DNA from: Thalassia testudinum
Lineage: Eukaryota > Streptophyta > Magnoliopsida > Alismatales > Hydrocharitaceae
Direction of reading: 5' to 3'
Length of the DNA stretch: 64,000 nucleotides
Assembly: GCA_037157565.1 (NCBI GenBank)
Contig: JAZHRO010000003.1
Coordinates: 41,553,001-41,617,000, forward strand
Under the pieces are notes generated by a model, which saw nothing but the letters and a program-made list of their open reading frames with translations, was not told the DNA's origin and did not search any database. The position numbers and the translations under genes are program-made. Positions 33,465-42,150 of the stretch are shown one piece after another. Numbering within the stretch: position 1 is the stretch's first letter; every line of letters begins with the position of its first letter.

Positions 33465-33540
33465 CAAAGCACGGGCGTGGCGCAACGGTTAGCACGCACG
33501 CCCGCACGCACACGACGTGAGTTCGAGCCACGCGGTGCAT
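33465..33540 (+). other. tRNA-like Pol III A-box/B-box module in the B LTR U3
   Basis: TGGCGCAACGG (33478-33488) fits the A-box consensus TRGCNNARNGG, and AGTTCGAGCC (33520-33529) fits the B-box GGTTCGANNCC, with 31 bp between them. The T-arm can pair (CGTG/CACG). The 3' LTR copy has TGGCGCAATGG (53070-53080) and GGTTCGAGCT (53112-53121). It lies about 360 bp upstream of the TATA box, as in C, but the sequence is unrelated to that of C. It resembles the head of tRNA-derived plant SINEs. Confidence 0.55.
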
Positions 33541-33831
33541 GAAATCAAAGACGAAGGACGCACGCGGCGAAATTGTGCCGTCTGATCAACAGCGGGCGAC
33601 CGAGATCGCGCCACGCGGCGCGCCCATAGATCGTGAGCGCGCACACCGGGCGACGACGCGCGCGCACATGCACGGCCGAGGCACGATCCAAGTGCATCTA
33701 AGGAGAGATCTCAGTTGTCTGATCTTTGATCGGATGACTCTCATGTAGCGGCCGCGGATTGAGCGCGAAGAAGAACGGCACGGGCGGTTGACCGGCGGGC
33801 TGGAGGGCTTCACCGACACTTTTGTTGTGGG

Positions 33832-33899
33832 TTTAGCGACGTCCCGGATGTCGCTAAAGCCCCTTCTTCTTTTAGAAAGCCCTTAACCCTATTTAAACC
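33832..33899 (+). promoter_or_regulatory. B LTR promoter: palindrome and TATA-like box
   Basis: Perfect 9-bp arms TTTAGCGAC (33832-33840) and GTCGCTAAA (33850-33858) flank a 9-nt loop. CTATTTAAAC at 33889-33899 is the TATA-like box, 30 bp downstream. In the 3' LTR (53435-53461) one arm has changed C to T. Confidence 0.6.
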
Positions 33900-34426
33900 C
33901 CCTCCAACCACTCATTCAAGGCATTCACTTCCCTTTCAACTACTCCACCCCTCTCTTAGCTAGCTTTAGGCCCTCTTGTAATCGTCGGAGACGACGAGCC
34001 GCTGACGGAGCCTCCTCCACCGCCGTGGCTGCCTCGTCACTCTCCCTCCTCTCTCTCTCTCTTTTAAGCTTTCCATTACTTTTGTTTGAGCATGTATTTA
34101 ATGTTGTGAGCTATGAACTAAAAGTGCATGATTAATGAAGTTATTTTCTATTCAGTTGTTACTTTAATTTCTGTTTAAGTTGCATGATCAAATAAGAAAC
34201 ACTCTAACCCTAATCTCTCTCTCTATCTCTCTCACTTTTCAAACCGCACCTCCTCAAGCAAAACTCTACACTTTCTGTGACAACAAGTGGTAAGAAAAAT
34301 CTGATTTTCACGCCTCCCTGAGACCAACACTCGGACTCACCTCCGTTTATTTACTTTAAAATCGACGTTGCAAGTGCGACTATAACGACACTTCTTAACA
34401 CACAAGCACAACCGCACGTCAGTTTT

Positions 34427-34444
34427 TGGTGCCGTTGTCGAGGA
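34427..34444 (+). other. B primer binding site
   Basis: TGGTGCCGTTGTCGAGGA differs from the tRNA-Asp complement TGGCGCCGTTGCCGGGGA by three transitions. It lies five bases after the LTR. Confidence 0.85.
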
Positions 34445-35551
34445 GGCAACGGATTTGTTTTGTCACCTCCATTCAACATTCATTCTCACATCGTCTAATG
34501 CCCTATTTTCCTTTTTACTTGATGGTTGCAGGAATTCGACGTGTGGACAATGAAGCAACGCATTCCACGACAGTAACAAGGGAGTAGGCGCAACAAGGAT
34601 CGATAGTGAGTAATTCTTTTCTCATGATTGTTTGCTTGCGTGAAAAAACTAAAAAAATTGAAAAAATTGAAAAAAAATTGGTGTGGTGTATGGTTTCTTG
34701 ACCCACATCCTTAACACATCACCCCACAAAAAAATGTACACTCTAACATCCATAATAAATTCTTGGAGTGTTCTTTTCTTTTTCTTTTGAGTGGTGTTGC
34801 GAAGCCACCGTGAGTTGACCTGGGCTGCACCACTCAACCCTGAAATCGACTCATCTAATAGAAGCTGCATGATCATTAGGTTGAGTACATTAGGGTTTTA
34901 GAGCCTCTACAGAATAAAAGGAAATCTACTTTCACCAAATTATGTGCAGAACTTGACGTGCCCACTGAAACTTGTTTGAAAACATTAAGACACGTCAACC
35001 CTAAAAAGTACTAAAGTAAGGATAAAACACTAAAAGACACCACATCTTAAAAATCCTTGCTTGAAAATCATGTTTTGACAAAAGCACACACCTTGAAAGT
35101 GGAAATTTAAGAGGCACCACCCTAATCAATGCCTCATCACATAACCCTAGCACAAGCACTATCCTAGCCCTTTAAAACTGAGTAGACGTGCCCTAGGTAG
35201 GATTGAGTTAAGTCTCGAAAGGTGAGGTTTTGTTTGCTAGGCACTTGGCTTTCATTCCCTTCGTAGAATCTGGTGACTAAGCTGCGGGGCAATGTCAAAC
35301 GACCGCAGTTGTGGGGTCTACGAAACCAGAGGCGCAAGCCAATGGAAGAACCTTCCCTACAATCCCCTCATAATCAACCTAGCCAGATTAGCCTTGGGAA
35401 GGGGAGTCCAGTGCTTACTGACTTAATCACCCTTTGTGAGATTTCTAGGTCTCCTAAGGAATACACCATAAGGACTAGGCTTGTGTGCTTGATTGAAACA
35501 CATTTCTCGCATCTGTCGCCCTCCGCATCCCCTCCTGTTCTTCACTAGTGT
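34445..35551 (+). other. B 5' leader with a conserved hairpin motif
   Basis: About 1.1 kb of untranslated sequence. At 35281-35353 is a block shared with the C leader (60745-60810 on the minus strand): TCAAACGACCGC, a G-run, then GAGGC-GCAA-GCC followed by GGAAGAACCTT. GGC-GCAA-GCC (35331-35340) is a stem with a GNRA tetraloop; C has GGC-GAAA-GCC. Possible roles are packaging, dimerisation or translation control; this is inference. Confidence 0.55.
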
Positions 35552-36192
35552 ATGCACAGGAGACGCTCACTGCATCCCAAGTTGTGTCTTTTGGGGCATG
35601 AATCTAGGCGACGTAATTCTGTTGGAAACATGGCTGAACCTAGGGTAGATGAGGCTGAGGATCAACCCCCACCAGACGCTATGGCCATCATCCAAGCCTA
35701 AATTAATGCTAACCACCGACTTCAGCAACAACAAATCCACACCATCATGCAAGCCATATAACAGTTATAGAACCCACAAGAACAACCACCACCACCTTTC
35801 CAAGACATACCAGGGCAACCACCACTTGATATACCACCATTTCAAGATCAGCCGAGGCCCCTCTGCGATTTCTATAATCCCTCTGCTATTAGAGTCGAGC
35901 CACACCTTAGGATCCCCGAGGGGGGAGATGATTTTGAGCTGAAACCGAATGTCTTAAGTTTGATCCAGAGCCACTTTCATGGAAGCTCAAATGAGGACCC
36001 CTTTCAGCACCTAGAGGATCTCGACCGCATAGCGCGAACTGTGAAACCTAGGAACATTAGCCTTGACATTGTTCTAATCAAGATGTTTCCCTTCTCATTA
36101 AGAGACAGGGCTTCTCATTGGCTTAGAACCCTAGGTAGACCCATCACCACCTGGGAAGAAATGAGGCATGCATTTTCAAAGAAATTCTTCCC
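35552..36192 (+). pseudogene. gag: B gag, N-terminal part, cut by element A
   Basis: The start ATG at 35552 gives MHRRRSLHPKL, matching D gag. Then come MAEPRVDEAEDQPPPDAM, a Gln-rich stretch with stops at 35701, 35759 and 35768 (Gln codons to TAA/TAG), a proline-rich linker and the capsid region: QSHFHGSSNEDPFQHLEDLD, RTVKPRNISLDIVLIKMFPF and WLRTLGRPITTWEEMRHAF. It ends at KKFFP, where A begins at 36193. The frame resumes in phase at 46233 (PMGKTNALR), so the gene was continuous before A arrived. Confidence 0.88.
36188..36192. repeat. Target-site duplication of element A (TTCCC), left copy
   Basis: TTCCC precedes the LTR at 36193 and recurs at 46228-46232 after the 3' LTR. Both flanks fall in the KKFFP codons of B gag. 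Confidence 0.95.
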
Positions 36193-36885
36193 TGATGAGA
36201 ACCTCATCATGAGCCATAACTAGCTCATTTTGACCCAATACAAAGGATAAAAGCTCCTACATATCTCAAGGAAAGGCTTAACTCAGAGAATTCTGAGTTT
36301 GAGAAGAAAACCAGTCATAAGGGGTAAAAGTGCAATTTTACCAGTATAATCTGCATACAGGGTAATTCAGGGCCCAAACACAGGTCAAAACAGCTTAATA
36401 AGAATAAAAGTGGGATGAGATGATCTAGCAAGGGCTACAGCACTTCCAAGGAACCAAATGATAATCTGTAACCCTAAAACAACCCACTTCAATTCACAAG
36501 GTTCGAGGCAAAGTAAAAATAGAATAAACCCTCTAAAATTCATAGAAAAATAATCTCTAGGGTTTAGAACCTTCAATTTGGCCTTTAGAACCCATTTTGA
36601 CCTACATTGAGAACCATGCCCAATTAATAACTTAATTTGGGTTTTTGCGCAAATTGACCGGTCAAACAAGGTTTAATATGAAAATAAAATTCACCATCAG
36701 ATTCCTTAGGTCCTAATTAGTCATGTATAAAAACTTGAGCCTAAGAAGAAACCTCCTTGACCGACTTTACACTTTGGTCCTCATATATTTACTCTTTGGC
36801 CCTCAACTTTTGAACCCTCGCATTTAGGCCCCTAACTCTCCTTCGTTCTTTGCAAACAGGTCCCTCCTGCAAAACCCTGCCAGCA

Positions 36886-37125
36886 CCATGCTCCGGCGAC
36901 CTTGCGCGGAGCATGGCGCCGCGCAGGGTGAGGTGGAGGACCTGGCATGTGTACCGGGGGTGCCCTGCGTCGTCAGCCGTCGCAGGAGCACCCCCATGAT
37001 CATTGCAGCCCCCCATACCGGCCGTGCGAACGCACGGACGGTATGGGTTCGTATTCCGACCATGCTCCGGCGAGGGAGACACGTCGTCTCCCTCCGCCTT
37101 CCTCCCTGCTTCAACCCTATAAATA
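36886..37125 (+). promoter_or_regulatory. A U3 promoter: four hairpins then a TATA box
   Basis: Inverted repeats in series: CCATGCTCCG/CGGAGCATGG (36886-36895/36907-36916); GGGGGTGC plus CTGCG against CGCAG plus GCACCCCC (36956-36995); a 36-bp near-perfect palindrome with 9-bp and 7-bp stems around one mismatch and loop AA (37012-37047); and GAGGGAGAC/GTCTCCCTC (37072-37080/37086-37094). TATAAATA is at 37118-37125. The sequence CCATGCTCCGGCGA is repeated at 36886 and 37060. The same array is in the 3' LTR with its TATA at 44382. Confidence 0.65.
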
Positions 37126-37370
37126 CCCCCCGCCGCTCCACCGACCAAAGCAGCCTGGATCTGACGGAGAAAACCCCCAATTTTCCTCTCTTCTCACTCC
37201 GGCAGACGCCCACCAGCTCCGGCGGTTCTTCCTCCTCCTCCTCTTCGCTCTGCCGCAATACCAGCAGCAGAGATTTCTTCCCCTGCTCTTTCCGCGTCGC
37301 GCAATACCGGCGCGCGCTGCCTCTGCCCCGTCGTCACCGCCGTCCTCCCCCACTGGGCATCGTCTTCTCC

Positions 37371-37395
37371 GGCGACAGTCGATACGACTGTCGCC
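37371..37395 (+). other. Perfect 11-bp hairpin in the A leader
   Basis: GGCGACAGTCG (37371-37381) and CGACTGTCGCC (37385-37395) are separated by ATA, about 250 bp downstream of the TATA box, so it should be in the transcript. The 3' LTR copy is 44636-44660. It is absent from S1. It may act in RNA dimerisation or packaging; this is inference. Confidence 0.6.
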
Positions 37396-38549
37396 CTGTT
37401 CCTCCCCCCTTCGTCCCTGCAGTTAAGTTAGACCTACTCCCCTTCTCCTCCTCTTTCTTTCCCCGCTTTCGATTTAGTCAATTAAGCCCTCTACCGACCC
37501 TGTTCACCCTCATCCTCTCCGCCTCCGACCACCCTCCGGCGAGCCGCTCCCATCACCTCAGCGACCCACACGGCTCGCCGACCACCGCAGAACCTCCGCC
37601 TCCTCACCCTGATCCTCTTCCGCCCCTCCACTTCCCACCAGACACCCTCTGCAGATCCACCGAACACACCCACTCCCTCGCTCACAGTTTGACCTAGGAC
37701 GACCTGACAGCTCCATCTCGCCCCCTGCAGACCCCCTGACCACCTTCGCCGTGCCACGGCGAAGGTCCCCCGCCTGTCTGATTTGGCCGAGAGGCCGTGC
37801 TATTGATTTCAGGTTCCAGGCCTTGACCGCCATTGGCGAGGAAGCTCGAAGCTTGCTCGAGGTTGCTCCAAGCCTAGATATCCCAGGTTGAAGAGCCACG
37901 GCCAGCGCGGAAGAGTCTTGCGCACACACCCCGGCCCTCAATTGGAGTTGCGCGCCTCAACAGCTGTTGCAATTGGAAGCACCATCCCTGCTGCAGGCGT
38001 GAGAGAAGCGGGGTGCGCGGATAGTCCCACCTCGGGAGTTTCTGGAGCCACACACTCACATAAATTGCAAAACTGCCACCATCTGTTTGCCTCAGTTACC
38101 ACGAGGTGAGGTCCCTCTCACCCGACCCGACCCGACTCGGCCTCGTCCGTGACCACGCTCCGCGGACCTGGCCCGACCCGATTAGACTGACCTGCACTCC
38201 TCGCCCACCACGCACGCCGGTGGGCCTGGACCCGGGCCTGACCCGAACCCGATTACCCGGTAGCGCTCTGGGAGAGCTTCCGAAGAGTGATTTCAGAGAG
38301 AGAGATACGCGGGGGAGGGGGGTAGAGTAGGTTTTTGCCTCTTGACGAAAAAACTCCGAAGTGTGCAGGCCAAAGAAGAAGAAGCAGACCCGCTGAAGAA
38401 GAAGGAGCTGCTGCACTGTAGCGAAGGCATCGTTAAGTCGTCTCAGCACCGGGGCAGACGACGGAAGGTCAGCAGCCAGAGCAGGAAAGAAGACAGGCTG
38501 AAGAAGAAGGAAGAGCAACGGCCATCGCGAAAGAAGAAAAAGATCGGTC

Positions 38550-38770
38550 AAGGCAGGTGAAGACAAAGAAGAAGAAGGAATGAAGAGAAGCAAGAAGCAA
38601 GAAAAGAAGAAGACGATCTGAAGAAAAAGAAAGAAAAGAAACAAGGAAGAACAGAAGAAGAAGAGCACGAGGGGAAGATCTGAAGAAAGCAGAAGAAGAA
38701 GAAGAAGAAGAAGAAGAACAGGAAGAACCAAAGACAAAGAGGAAGAAAGAAGAAAAGAAGAAGAAGCCAA
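38550..38770 (+). repeat. AAG-rich tract of the A 5' LTR
   Basis: The plus strand is nearly all A and G, with an uninterrupted AAG run at about 38692-38717. The 3' LTR copy (45815-46036) is three bases longer, one AAG unit, one of the two visible indels between the LTRs. Confidence 0.85.
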
Positions 38771-38962
38771 ATTTTCATCTCTCTCTCTCTCTCTTTATTT
38801 TTGTAATAGAACTTGTATATCTCTAGAATACAACTTGCTCCCTGAGTTCGACCTCGGGAACTCTTTTATTTTTCCGAGTAAAAAATTTTATATGAAACGT
38901 TGGTAACAACCGGCTTTACTACAACGATATAACACAACCCGGTCAAACCCACGTTATCATTT

Positions 38963-38980
38963 TGGCGCCGTTGCCGGGGA
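38963..38980 (+). other. A primer binding site, exact tRNA-Asp match
   Basis: TGGCGCCGTTGCCGGGGA starts three bases after the 5' LTR. All 18 bases agree with the complement of the plant tRNA-Asp 3' end as I know it, and it is the best-preserved PBS in the window. Confidence 0.9.
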
Positions 38981-40029
38981 GCAACGGCTATTCTAGAGGT
39001 AAACATTCCTGTATTCTTTTATTATTTCTGATAATCTCCTCTCTTTTGTGCAGCTATAGGAACTCAAGAAGACAAGCAACCACACAACCACACCGAAGAC
39101 AGGTAAAATCTTTTCTCTCACTATTAACCCCTACACTCTAAAGAGGAAGAAAAGAAAAGAACAAGCAATATAGGGCTAACCTGTCTTCCATATTTAGTAA
39201 CCATAAAAGTTGCATGTTTTCAACTCATTATTTCTGCACACTATTAAGGGTATTTAAGGGCTAACACATTCTTGCTTGAGCCCTAATTACCCAACAAAGA
39301 ATTAACTGGACCAAGTAGAGCCAACCTAGGATTCAACATTAGGGTTTTAGAGACACACTACTTAACTCAAGAATGGAGAAAATCCAAAAGAGGTGTGCCC
39401 AAACCATTGATTGAAAATAATTAACAAGAAAAATCCTAAACAATTGGCTCTCTAAACACTTGAACCCTAAAAGACAGGACCTAAAAGCTCTCAAAGAAAA
39501 CAAGAGGTAAAGTTGACCCCTTGGGTCAACCAACCTTAAATTAGGTCACTCTTTGCACTTAAAAGACTAAAGTTCAAGTGAAAACCTTAAGCACCCTGAT
39601 CTTAAAATTGGTAGACTTAAGAGGTCAAGATCCCCATTCTGGTCTACCTGGAACCGCAGTGACAAGAGAGGTCGGGTGGGGGAAACCCTGTAACCCGTGG
39701 GGACGCTCTACCGTGTAGGGGTCTTCGCGGGACTCTCCCTCTCTGGCTGCCCAGGTAATTCTCAGGTGGACGATCTTTCTGATCAAGGGGTCCATCTGCC
39801 CCGAACCTCTACAGTCACCCAACAATTTTTGGGTGTCTTGATTGGGTCCAGCACCTGCTTATCTCATCCAGCCCTTCAGTACTTTTCAGGAGGTCCTTGA
39901 AACCTCCTATAGAAATTCACTCTTCCCGAGGCTAAGCCTCGGCTCCTTTGTTTTTGCAGAAATCATTCACATAGCCCCTCTTTCCGCTGATTCTGAACAA
40001 AATCCCCTTCTTCCATCTTAATTCAAACT
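38981..40029 (+). other. A 5' leader with a possible intron
   Basis: No gene. A donor-like ACAG|GTAAAATC at 39099-39110 and an acceptor-like pyrimidine-rich TTTGTTTTTGCAG ending at 39959 could define an intron of about 860 bp that would bring the cap close to the ORF. A second acceptor-like TTTTGTGCAG is near 39053. GC-rich structured sequence lies at 39640-39770. Splicing is inference. Confidence 0.4.
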
Positions 40030-41916
40030 TTGATTCCACCACCTGATCCAATTATGCAGCCTAATTACCTAGCAAGACTACCATTCAAGAAACCTGAATA
40101 TCGGAGATCTATGAAAGATAGAATGATCGAGGATGCCATAAGATTCTATGAAAAAGAAGAAAAAACCTCAACACCAATAGGAGATATTCAGGTTGATGTC
40201 CCAACAACCACATCCTTCATCATAAACTGTGCCCAAATTCTATTAACTGGAATTTCAAAAGGATCAACCCGAGATATGCTCATGACAGGATACATTGAGA
40301 TGGAAAAATTACACCAATCTGAATACCTTCAATGCTTGACAAATCCTGTACTTTGGGAACAACACCAAGATGCCCTTATAAAACGGGTAGAAATGATGAA
40401 ATCAGTAGAACAAATTATCAACCGGAAATACCCGTATATACCAGAAACAGAGGATGAACCATCTTGGAACAGTATCAAGGAACCATTCAGTTTCCCAGAT
40501 CCCGGGATTGAGGCACAAAGTGGTTGTAAAATCCCAACCCAGGTAGAAGATAGCATTAAAATAGGTTGGGAAGTTGCAGGAGAAAACAATGCTGAGCCAA
40601 CCCTAGGCCATAAATCACCAAGCTTAGAACTCCAAGGCTCCTGCAATAACAAGATTAGAATTGAACCTCTGGAGGGTATAAATTCCACCCCTTGTTTTGA
40701 TAAGGTGACCCTCGAAGGTTATTCGGACTTAGGTTCTAATAATTCTACCCACATCCTAAGCCTAGAACCTAGATCTGAAACTTATTGGGAAGATTATGAG
40801 GCCCTTTATGAGGAAGATCAAATTTTTACAGGATATGATTCCGGGCCTCTATTTAATGAGTATCCCTCTCCAACATCCTCAGGAAATCTGATCGATTTCT
40901 CAGAAAACATGCCAATTTATGATACAGAAACTGAGGAGTTGGATGAGCAAGGTTTTAATGGGGTCTATCCTACCAGCTTAGAGCTTGAACAGAACATCTT
41001 TTTGAGCCCAGAATTGACATATAGGCTAGAACCCAGTCAGGCTGCTGATTCCACATCTGATGATTTTTGTTGTGGTGGAATTCATGATCATTTTCACCAA
41101 CTCTCCGACAATTTCAGATCTGACTATAGTTGCGGAGAGATTCCCCTTCCTGAACACGCCAGGCCTATCTACGACCTCAGTTCACATGATTCTGACTCTG
41201 ACTCCAACTCTGAGGTCCTGATTCCCGAGATCACCGATAACACAGAATCATTCCTTTTCGATCCTCAGGAACCAAAAACAGAAAATGCCAAGAGTGATTG
41301 CAACCAAGAATCCAAATTTTTTCTCGAATCCGATTTCTTTCATCCTACAAACACTCTTCCGGCATTTGATAGTTACCCAGAGGACTCTCTACAGAAAATC
41401 ACCTATCATCTGTTTCTAGAAGAGCCCTCATACACAATGGCCACCTCATCCGCACACACAGAACGGATCAAAACCTCTCCCAAACCCCGACCCGCAACCG
41501 GACTCAATTTCTATGCTGATTCACCTCTCACCGAGCCGATTGCATTTCCACATCGGGTTTCGAACATTGATCAGACTACATACCATGCTCTATCATTCTC
41601 TGATCACCCCTGTAGGGTTCCTGCATCAACCACTGATTATCCTACGGGTCCCTACTCTGACCAGGCTGATTCGGCTCAGCCAAACCCTGCGTTTACACTT
41701 CCACATCGATCTGAGCTTCATAGTTTATGGTGGGTTCCACACCTTTTTATCGACATCTATCAACCCACCAGATTGATTGGGTTTGGGCTGCATCATCAGC
41801 CTGTTGATCTGAACAAGCACCTGGTTGGACCAACCAGGCTCGTAATCAAGGTGCTTGTCTTACAAAACTCTGCTGATTTGACCATCCCCTCTCCATCGCA
41901 TTTCCCGCTTGGCTGA
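40030..41916 (+). CDS. Element A ORF, 628 codons, function unknown
   Basis: It is the only long frame of A, with no stop over 1.9 kb. I chose the first ATG (MIPPPDPIMQPNYLARLPFK); a second in-frame ATG nine codons on (MQPNYLARL) is equally possible. Residues 20-150 look helical and charged (RRSMKDRMIEDAIRFYEKEE; then EMEKLHQSEYLQCL and WEQHQDALIKRVEMMK). From about 150 to 470 it is acidic and low in order, with Ser/Asp runs (DSDSDSNSE) and scattered Cys/His (FCCGGIHDHFH). The last 150 residues are rich in Pro, His and Ser. I see no signal peptide, transmembrane stretch, zinc knuckle, DTG/DLG, YXDD or DDE motif. It stands where B and D have gag-pol and ends 22 bp before the conserved hairpin. 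It might be a particle or RNA-binding protein, a captured host fragment or a remnant of an untranslatable module; none can be shown. Confidence 0.75.
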   Translation: MIPPPDPIMQPNYLARLPFKKPEYRRSMKDRMIEDAIRFYEKEEKTSTPIGDIQVDVPTTTSFIINCAQILLTGISKGSTRDMLMTGYIEMEKLHQSEYLQCLTNPVLWEQHQDALIKRVEMMKSVEQIINRKYPYIPETEDEPSWNSIKEPFSFPDPGIEAQSGCKIPTQVEDSIKIGWEVAGENNAEPTLGHKSPSLELQGSCNNKIRIEPLEGINSTPCFDKVTLEGYSDLGSNNSTHILSLEPRSETYWEDYEALYEEDQIFTGYDSGPLFNEYPSPTSSGNLIDFSENMPIYDTETEELDEQGFNGVYPTSLELEQNIFLSPELTYRLEPSQAADSTSDDFCCGGIHDHFHQLSDNFRSDYSCGEIPLPEHARPIYDLSSHDSDSDSNSEVLIPEITDNTESFLFDPQEPKTENAKSDCNQESKFFLESDFFHPTNTLPAFDSYPEDSLQKITYHLFLEEPSYTMATSSAHTERIKTSPKPRPATGLNFYADSPLTEPIAFPHRVSNIDQTTYHALSFSDHPCRVPASTTDYPTGPYSDQADSAQPNPAFTLPHRSELHSLWWVPHLFIDIYQPTRLIGFGLHHQPVDLNKHLVGPTRLVIKVLVLQNSADLTIPSPSHFPLG

Positions 41917-41938
41917 AGGCATCAAATTTAGCGCTCAA

Positions 41939-41952
41939 CGGGAGGCAGCCCG
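41939..41952 (+). other. Conserved post-ORF hairpin of A
   Basis: CGGG-AGGCAG-CCCG follows the ORF stop, in the context GGCATCAAATTTAGCGCTCAA. B has TGGG-AGGCAA-CCCA (51323-51336) and D TGGG-AGGAAA-CCCA, in the same context and also just after the last stop. The first pair has changed from T-A to C-G with pairing kept. Confidence 0.7.
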
Positions 41953-42150
41953 TCATTCTCTTTGAAAACCTGAAACTTGTTCTGACAGCTTTTTGCACTT
42001 GAAGTTCACACTTTAGGACAGCCGACTCCACCTCAGGTGCTTGCATCTGAGATTAGAAATCGTCCGAAACAGTCACCCCGACCCATTCACTCATCAAAAC
42101 AGCTATCCTAATGTATGAACTTAGTTGAATAAAAACCCCTAGGTTACAAT

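Larger units (their letters stand above)
33039..34421 (+). mobile_element. B 5' LTR
   Basis: The 1,383-bp LTR runs from TGATAACACTGCAC to CGCACGTCA, paired with 52631-54023. U3 carries a tRNA-like module (33465-33540), an inverted repeat (33832-33858) and a TATA-like CTATTTAAAC (33889-33899). A CT microsatellite lies at 34046-34062. Short reading frames inside are not genes. Confidence 0.92.
36193..38959 (+). mobile_element. A 5' LTR
   Basis: The 2,767-bp LTR runs from TGATGAGAAC to CACGTTATCA. The first 17 bases form an inverted repeat (TGATGAG-AAC-CTCATCA). Layout: AT-rich U3, four hairpins (36886-37094), TATA box (37118-37125), a GC-rich leader with a further hairpin (37371-37395), an AAG-rich tract (38550-38770), a CT microsatellite and a U5-like end. 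Reading frames at 36888-37697 and antisense 38096-38770 are composition artefacts. Confidence 0.95.

Noticed and set aside
33465..33540. A genuine tRNA gene
   Set aside because: A and B boxes are present, but no full cloverleaf with acceptor stem and anticodon arm can be drawn; kept only as a tRNA-like module.
36888..37697. 269-codon plus-strand frame in the A LTR (shorter twin at 44152-44691)
   Set aside because: It lies in the GC-rich U3/leader, begins inside a hairpin, spans the TATA box, and is cut short in the 3' LTR by a single extra C. Composition is Pro/Ser/Arg-rich with no domain.
38096..38770. 224-codon minus-strand frame rich in Leu, Ser and Phe (twin at 45361-46038)
   Set aside because: Antisense to the AAG-rich tract; the apparent hydrophobic segments come from CTT repeats, not from a membrane protein.
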